Shown: positions 58,017-64,000 of the stretch, piece after piece | How positions within the stretch are numbered: position 1 is the stretch's first letter | Layout of the letters: each line of letters begins with the position of its first letter | The notes under the pieces: model-generated | What the model saw: the letters and a program-made list of their open reading frames with translations, nothing else | What the model was told of the DNA's origin: nothing | Database searches by the model: none | Position numbers and translations under genes: made by a program | From: Crossiella sp. S99.2 | Lineage (GTDB): Bacteria > Actinomycetota > Actinomycetes > Mycobacteriales > Pseudonocardiaceae | Length of the DNA: 64,000 nt | NCBI RefSeq assembly: GCF_023094165.1 | Contig: NZ_JALMDK010000003.1 | Span: 62,001 to 126,000, forward strand | Reading direction: 5' to 3'

Positions 58017-58648
58017 TCGACATCGCCCAGCAGCTGGCCGCGATCCACCGTGCGGTCGGCAACCGCACCCTGGACGAGAGTGACGTGGTCGCGGTGACCC
58101 TGCGCCGGGAGTACGAGGCCGAGATCGCCGACGTCTGGGACGCCGTCACCGATCCGGACCGGGTGCGCCGCTGGTTCCTGCCGCTGTCCGGCGACCTCCG
58201 CGAGGGCGGCGCGTTCCAGCTGGAGGGCAACGCGGGCGGGGACATCCTGACCTGCCAGGCGCCCCGGCTGCTCAAGGTCACTTTCGGCGGCCCGGTCAGC
58301 CTGGTCACCCTCACCCTGACCGAGGGCGGCAAGCCGGAGACCACCGTGCTGGAACTGGACCACACGGTGCCCAAGGAGATGGCGGGCAGCGGCGCGGGCG
58401 CGCTCTACGTCGGACCCGGCTGGGACGGCGCCTTCCTCGGCCTGGCCCTGTACCTGGCGGGCGAGCGGACCGAGGACCCGGTGGCCGCGGCCAACTCCAC
58501 CGAGGGCCAGACCTTCTCCCTGGGCTCGGTGCGGGCCTGGGAACAGATCGTGCGCGAGTCGGGCACCGCGACCGAGGAGGAACTGGCCGCGGCGGTCGAG
58601 GTGTCCCTGGCCCAGTTCGCGCCAGCGCTGCAGGACCCGAAGTCCTAA
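58013..58648 (+). CDS. SRPBCC/AHSA1-domain protein
   Basis: This 211-aa protein has an AHSA1-like START fold: LRREYEAEIADVWDAVTDPDRVRRWFLPLSGDL, then GGPVSLVTLTL and WDGAFLGLALYL. Such proteins bind small hydrophobic ligands or co-chaperone Hsp90-like partners. It is co-translated with the ArsR gene. The ligand is unknown. Confidence 0.85.
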   Translation: MIDIAQQLAAIHRAVGNRTLDESDVVAVTLRREYEAEIADVWDAVTDPDRVRRWFLPLSGDLREGGAFQLEGNAGGDILTCQAPRLLKVTFGGPVSLVTLTLTEGGKPETTVLELDHTVPKEMAGSGAGALYVGPGWDGAFLGLALYLAGERTEDPVAAANSTEGQTFSLGSVRAWEQIVRESGTATEEELAAAVEVSLAQFAPALQDPKS

Positions 58649-58786
58649 GTGGACGGTGGTGTCGCCACGGGCGCGGTCAACCCTTGGCCGCCCCCGCGGT
58701 GCTGCCCCGCATCGGCAAGCCCAGCCACCCTCGCGTCTGCTGCCGGTACCTGATCCCGTTGTGGCGCCGGGGAAAGCGCCGCGTGC

Positions 58787-59614
58787 TCAGCGTCGCCGCG
58801 AACTGATCCCGGCCTGCCGCATCAGCAGATCCCGCACCTGGCCGGCGTGTCGCCTGCTGACCGCGAGCACCACCTCGTCCAGGCACACCGTCATCGCCCC
58901 GCCCTCCATCCGCAACGCGGTGATCGCCCGCACCGCGACCAGCCTGCTCCGGTGGATCCGCACGAACCCCGCATCCGCCCACCGCTTCTCCAGGGTGGCC
59001 AGCGCCGCCCGCACCAGGTGGCTGCCCTGGGCGGTGTGCAGCCGGACGTAGTCGCCCTGCGCCTCGGCCCAGCGCACCGCCGACAACGGCACGGTCCGGG
59101 TGATCCCGGCCAGCTCCACCGAGATCAGCTCGTCCGCGGCGGGCCGGGGCGGCGGCGGCAACGGCGAGTCCGGGACGGCGCGCTGTGCCAAGGCGAGCAG
59201 CACCCGGTGCACCGCTTCGGCCAGTCGTTCCGTCCGCACTGGTTTGAGCAGGTAGTCCACTGCCTTCAACTCGAAGGCGTCCACCGCGAAATCCCCGTGC
59301 CCGGTGACGAAGACGATCACCGGGGGAGTGGCGAACCGGGACAGCAGCCGGGCCAGGTCCGGCCCGCTCAGTCCGGGCATCCGCACATCCAGGAACACCG
59401 CGTCCGGCGGCGTGCCCGCCTCGGTGGCCTGGGCCAGATAGCGCAACGCGGTCAGGCTCTGGGTGGCCCCGTCCACCGGCCCGAGCCGGGAATCCTGGCG
59501 CAACAGGTGCAGCAGCTCGCGCAGCACCGGTTCCTCATCGTCGATGACCAGCACCCGCGGCCCGTGGCCGGTCCGGTCGTCACGATGGATTCCGCGCGAG
59601 CCCGGATCAGGCAC
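58787..59614 (-). CDS. LytTR-family response regulator, orphan
   Basis: This 275-aa protein has a receiver domain (about 20-135; acidic pair DDE at 25-27, phospho-acceptor Asp76 in FLDVRMPG, Lys in YLLKPV) and a LytTR DNA-binding domain (about 165-270; EAQGDYVRLHT, FVRIHRSRLVAV). The GTG at 59614 is used as the nearest in-frame start before the receiver. No LytS-type kinase lies nearby. The only kinase in the window is 23 kb away and of NarL-partner type. Confidence 0.85.
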   Translation of the reverse strand: MPDPGSRGIHRDDRTGHGPRVLVIDDEEPVLRELLHLLRQDSRLGPVDGATQSLTALRYLAQATEAGTPPDAVFLDVRMPGLSGPDLARLLSRFATPPVIVFVTGHGDFAVDAFELKAVDYLLKPVRTERLAEAVHRVLLALAQRAVPDSPLPPPPRPAADELISVELAGITRTVPLSAVRWAEAQGDYVRLHTAQGSHLVRAALATLEKRWADAGFVRIHRSRLVAVRAITALRMEGGAMTVCLDEVVLAVSRRHAGQVRDLLMRQAGISSRRR

Positions 59615-59695
59615 CGAGACACCCCCATGGCGGTGAAGAGCGGACCCAGATCTTCCCGCGCCGCAAGGCACACCGCCAAGAGGATGTTCGACTGA

Positions 59696-59730
59696 GTGTT
59701 CCCCCGGAGTGCGATACCCCGGGGGAACAC
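59696..59730 (-). terminator. Terminator after the dihydrolipoamide dehydrogenase gene
   Basis: A perfect 12-bp stem GTGTTCCCCCGG/CCGGGGGAACAC has an 11-nt loop. On the minus strand it follows the Lpd stop by 6 bp. Confidence 0.75.
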
Positions 59731-59736
59731 CCGTTG

Positions 59737-61140
<1,404 letters not shown>

Positions 61141-61245
61141 CCGCAACACCCTACGCACGGTCGGCCTAGCAGACCCGCCAGAGGAGGGGCCGGGGCTGGG
61201 TGAGCTGTTGCACTTCGTGTTCGTGGCGCCCGGCGCCGGGGTGGC

Positions 61246-62055
61246 TCAGGCCGGGATGCCCAGCTCGGCCAGCCAGGCCGCGGTGCCCCGCGGTTCGGCG
61301 CCCAGCAGCGCTTTCCCGCCCTGCTCGGCGGGGAAGCTCAGGTGCGGCAGGGTGGCGATGTCGCCGTAGGAGGCGGCGACGCCCGCGGCGGCGGCCTCGC
61401 CGAGCAGCGGGGCGAGGAGTACCTGGAATTCGGCGGGGGTGAGCTGCTGGTAGCGCACCGGGCGGCCGTGGTGCGCGGCGAACCCGGCGGCCAGTTCCGG
61501 GCCGGTGACGGTCTCACCCAGGTGCACCTCTTCGGGCGGGTTCGCCTGAGTCAGCGCGGCCACGGCGGCCTCGGCCACGTCCAGGTGGCTGACCCAGGCG
61601 ATCGGCTGGTCCGCGCGCACCGGGTAGACCAGGGTGTCCTCGGCGCGCAGCCGGTCCTGGATGGGCGGCAGCAGCAGGTTCTCCCGGAACAGCCGGGGCG
61701 CGAGCAGGGTGGCGGGCACCCCGCCTGCCCGCAGCTCGGCGGCCAGGCCGGAGATCGCGGCGAGGCGGTCGTCGCCGACGCCGCCGCTGGTGGAGATGAC
61801 CACCTGGCGCGGCTTGGCGGCCAGCACGGCGGTGGCCAGTGCCTTGGCCCAGCGACCGGGCGCGGCCGGGTCCGGGGTGATCGGGAAGTGGATGAACGCG
61901 GCTTCGACCCCGGCGTAGGCGCTGGTCAGAGAGGGGATGTCGTCGAGTTGTGCGACCGCGCGGGTGAGCGGGCGGACGTCGTGGCCAGTGGCCTTCAGCA
62001 GCGCCGCGACGGGGCCGCCCTGGGCGCCGGTGGCGCCGTGCACGAGGTAGGTCAT
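61246..62055 (-). CDS. NmrA-like NAD(P)-binding protein
   Basis: This 269-aa Rossmann protein has TYLVHGATGAQGGPVAALLKATGHDVRPLTR at the N-terminus and SHLDVAEAAVAALT in the middle, as in NmrA/quinone-oxidoreductase-2-like proteins. These act as redox sensors or reduce quinones. The divergent HxlR regulator 55 bp away supports a role in electrophile or quinone stress. Confidence 0.83.
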   Translation of the reverse strand: MTYLVHGATGAQGGPVAALLKATGHDVRPLTRAVAQLDDIPSLTSAYAGVEAAFIHFPITPDPAAPGRWAKALATAVLAAKPRQVVISTSGGVGDDRLAAISGLAAELRAGGVPATLLAPRLFRENLLLPPIQDRLRAEDTLVYPVRADQPIAWVSHLDVAEAAVAALTQANPPEEVHLGETVTGPELAAGFAAHHGRPVRYQQLTPAEFQVLLAPLLGEAAAAGVAASYGDIATLPHLSFPAEQGGKALLGAEPRGTAAWLAELGIPA

Positions 62056-62110
62056 GCCGCTATAGTTCCGACGGGGAATCAGTTTCCTCAAATGAACTAA
62101 TGGAGTTTGG

Positions 62111-62437
62111 ATGAGTGAGCCGGACCACACTTTGCCGGAGTGTCCGATCGCCCGGTTCCTGACCGTGCTGGAAGGCCCGTGGGCCACCCTGGTCGTCCGG
62201 GAGCTGCTCATGGGGCCACGCCGGTTCACCGAGCTGCGGGCCGCACTGCCCGGGATCAGCCCGAAAACCCTGTCCGCGCGGTTGAAGGGACTGGAGCGGA
62301 CCGGCCTGCTCACCCGCACCCCGTACGCCGAGGTCCCGCCCCGGGTCGAGTACGAACTGACCGAGGCGGGTTACCGGTTGCAGACCGTCTTCACCGCGAT
62401 GGCCGAATGGGCCGAACGCGATCTGCCGGTGCGCTGA
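62111..62437 (+). CDS. HxlR-family transcriptional regulator
   Basis: This 108-aa winged-helix protein has the HxlR pattern CPIARFLTVLEGPWATLVVRELLMGPRRFTELRAALPGISPKTLSARLKGLE and PPRVEYELTEAG. The N-terminal Cys may sense redox or electrophiles. It is divergent from the NmrA-like gene. AGTT-N10-AACT (about 62080-62097) in the 55-bp gap is a possible operator. Its end overlaps the convergent hydrolase by 47 bp. Confidence 0.87.
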   Translation: MSEPDHTLPECPIARFLTVLEGPWATLVVRELLMGPRRFTELRAALPGISPKTLSARLKGLERTGLLTRTPYAEVPPRVEYELTEAGYRLQTVFTAMAEWAERDLPVR

Positions 62438-63221
62438 GCGCGTGCTCGCCCAGCCACTCCAGTAACAACGCCCTGGTCAGCGGGGTGCGTTCGATCAGCA
62501 CTGAATGCTCCTGGTCCGGGATGACCACGGTCCGGCAGCGCGGCAGCAATTTCTCCAGCCAGGGGGCCTGTGCGGCCAGGTCGGACCGGTCGCCGTAGAT
62601 GCCGAACACCGGCGCCTCGATCGCGGCCACCTCGGCCTCGGTGAGCACCTGGCTGGCCGGGATGTCCTCGGCGATCGTGGTGCTGTGCAACAACTTCGCC
62701 GCACCCTTGGCCAGCCGCGCGGTGTGCGGGTTGTACTCGGCGGCGATCCAGGCCAGGGATTCCTCGCGCACCAGTTCCCGCTTGGCCCGCGCCAGGTTGC
62801 TCGCCATCTTCGGCTGCCAGGGCGCCAGCGCCGGTTCGGATTCGATGAAGGCCAGGCTGGCCACCAGTTCCGGGTTGGCCGTGGCCAGGCCGAAGGCGAC
62901 TGTGCCGCCGAAGGAGTTGCCGATCAGGTGCACCGGGCGGCGCACGTTCAACCGGTCCAGCAGATGCCGCAGATCGCCGACGAAACGTTCCAGCTGGTAG
63001 CCGCTGGCGGGTCGGTGGCTGCGGCCGTGCCCGCGCAGGTCGTACATCAGCACCTCGTACCCGGCCGCGGCCAGTGCGGGGCCGAGGGTGAAGTAGTAGC
63101 TGGCCAGGCTGTCGGTGAGGATGCCGTGCACGCACACCACCATCGGCGCCTCGCGGCCGTCGCCGCGGGGGAGCAGGCGCTGCACGTGCACGTCGAGTCC
63201 GCAGACCGTCAACAGGGTCAC
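62391..63221 (-). CDS. Alpha/beta hydrolase coupled to an acyl carrier protein
   Basis: This 276-aa serine hydrolase has VHGI at the oxyanion site, GNSFGG with Ser103, an Asp in GIYGDRSD and His in DQEHSVL. The GTG at 63221 overlaps the ACP stop by 4 nt, so the two are co-translated. A thioesterase or acyltransferase acting on ACP-bound acyl groups is a reasonable inference. No ketosynthase or adenylation gene is present here. Confidence 0.8.
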   Translation of the reverse strand: MTLLTVCGLDVHVQRLLPRGDGREAPMVVCVHGILTDSLASYYFTLGPALAAAGYEVLMYDLRGHGRSHRPASGYQLERFVGDLRHLLDRLNVRRPVHLIGNSFGGTVAFGLATANPELVASLAFIESEPALAPWQPKMASNLARAKRELVREESLAWIAAEYNPHTARLAKGAAKLLHSTTIAEDIPASQVLTEAEVAAIEAPVFGIYGDRSDLAAQAPWLEKLLPRCRTVVIPDQEHSVLIERTPLTRALLLEWLGEHALSAPADRVRPIRPSR

Positions 63222-63544
63222 CGGCGCCGCTCCGTCCCGGCCGCCCGCAGCGCGGCGACGAGGTAGTCGACCAGGTGCCCGACGGTCAGCCCGATCAGCG
63301 CGTCCAGGTCCAGCCCGGCCAGGAAGGCGGCCAGGTTCACCGGCTCGCCGTAGCGGTCCCGCAGCGCGGTGGCCAGCTTGACCAGATCGATGCTCTCCAG
63401 GTCCAGGTCGTCGTGGAACCGGCACCAGCGGCCGATGGCCACATCGTCGAGTCCGTAGTGCTCCAGCAGGGTCCGGATCATCACGGTGACCTCGGCCAGC
63501 ACCTCGTCGGCGTCCACCGCCGCCGGTATCGCTAGTTCGGGCAT
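63218..63544 (-). CDS. Acyl carrier protein
   Basis: This 108-aa carrier protein has the four-helix pattern and DLDLESIDLVKLA with phosphopantetheine site Ser51. It is somewhat longer than fatty-acid ACPs (about 80 aa), which points to a specialised pathway. It precedes the hydrolase with a 4-nt overlap. The 230-bp region upstream is shared with the divergent DUF6801 gene. Confidence 0.83.
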   Translation of the reverse strand: MPELAIPAAVDADEVLAEVTVMIRTLLEHYGLDDVAIGRWCRFHDDLDLESIDLVKLATALRDRYGEPVNLAAFLAGLDLDALIGLTVGHLVDYLVAALRAAGTERRR

Positions 63545-63774
63545 GGGAAATGGCCTTTCGAATCGGCTCAGGGTCCGCCGGACGTTATTGCCGCATAATG
63601 AACCTGGTCAACACCCGAACGTCGGGCCTTTCTCTGATGCGCATCCGATGACAAACGTGATGATCAAGGTTTAGCGGGCGCTGACAAGAAAACGAATTCC
63701 AGAAATTGCCGCGTAACCTTGCTTCCGAGAATGGCGTTGGGTGGGGTGAGCCAATCCCGTGCGATGAGGAGTCA

Positions 63775-64000
63775 ATGAAGATGAACAATCGCAGCAGGCT
63801 TGCCGGGGCACTGGCCACGGTGACCGTCGGGGCGATGCTGACCACGGCCGGCGTGCTGGCGGGCGCGGGCACCGGCATCGCCGCGCCCCCGGCCGAGCTG
63901 ACCCTGGTGTACAGCTGCCCGTTCCCGTTGATCGGCGTGAAGGACATGTCGGTCAAGATCACCGTGACCGGTCTGCCGGAGAAGCCGGTGGCCGGTCAGC
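63775..64000 (+). CDS. Secreted DUF6801-like protein (5' part)
   Basis: The first 75 codons of a gene run off the window. It has a signal peptide (about 1-37, ending IAAPP) and a mature start LTLVYSCPFPLIGVKDMSVKIT, matching the DUF6801 start seen in actinobacterial surface proteins. GAGGAG precedes the ATG at 63775. The rest is outside the window. Confidence 0.75.
   Translation, partial: MKMNNRSRLAGALATVTVGAMLTTAGVLAGAGTGIAAPPAELTLVYSCPFPLIGVKDMSVKITVTGLPEKPVAGQ

Noticed and set aside
62391-63544. Part of a polyketide or nonribosomal peptide cluster
   Set aside because: Only an ACP and a hydrolase are present; flanking genes are a regulator pair and a DUF6801 surface protein.

Overview
The window is a high-GC actinomycete chromosome segment. 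Codon third positions are almost all G or C, GTG starts are frequent, Shine-Dalgarno sites are GGAGG-like, and many proteins carry Sec signal peptides. The LamG/RHS secreted proteins, DUF6292, a subtilisin-inhibitor-like protein, an ArfA/ArfC-type pair and a DUF6801 protein fit the Pseudonocardiales; genus cannot be fixed from sequence alone. No rRNA, tRNA, CRISPR array, transposase or phage gene was seen.

Layout. 1-6 kb: a repeat cluster, DeoR regulator, MFS permease, a 53-aa membrane peptide, a YeiH-type exporter coupled to a 38-aa membrane peptide, and an SDR-like/epoxide-hydrolase-like pair. 6-10 kb: four secreted proteins (Ig-like, NlpC/P60-like, unknown, beta-propeller). 10.1-22.9 kb: the main accessory locus. 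A LamG protein is translationally coupled to a 2302-aa secreted RHS protein ending in a Hint domain and an HNH nuclease tip. It is followed by a DUF4265 gene (probable immunity), a displaced second toxin tip with a WHH-like nuclease motif, a SUKH (SMI1/KNR4) immunity gene broken by an in-frame TAA, and a barstar-like gene. Base composition becomes AT-richer from the Hint domain onward, as expected for exchangeable toxin/immunity cassettes.

23-25.7 kb: ArsR regulator, divergent S41 peptidase, ROK regulator. 25.9-40.1 kb: carbohydrate region with a six-gene operon (lipoprotein, ATPase, two permeases, ATPase, GH1 beta-glucosidase), then a CBM-bearing PQQ-type sugar dehydrogenase, an orphan histidine kinase, an HxlR regulator and a large secreted GH3 enzyme with two F5/8C domains. 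LacI-type palindromes precede the ABC operon, the dehydrogenase and the GH3 gene, suggesting a shared regulon.

40-52.8 kb: DUF1232 protein, ArfA/ArfC-like pair, J-domain/NERD protein, an MhqR/MhqO/MhqD-like quinone-response locus with a matching operator, S4 protein, large LuxR-type ATPase regulator, STAS protein, TetR plus AidB-type acyl-CoA dehydrogenase, and a secreted GH105-like hydrolase. 53-64 kb: a CHAT-like protein that has lost its catalytic cysteine, two secreted protease inhibitors (I36 and SSI types), DUF6292, YbdK-type ligase, ArsR/AHSA1 pair, LytTR response regulator, dihydrolipoamide dehydrogenase, NmrA/HxlR pair, an acyl carrier protein with an alpha/beta hydrolase, and the start of a DUF6801 secreted protein.

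The strongest candidates for new biology are the toxin/immunity array with its orphan tip and broken immunity gene, the inactive CHAT protein, the split YeiH transporter, and a dispersed TTGGCCCAA repeat that forms a perfect 20-bp hairpin between convergent genes.
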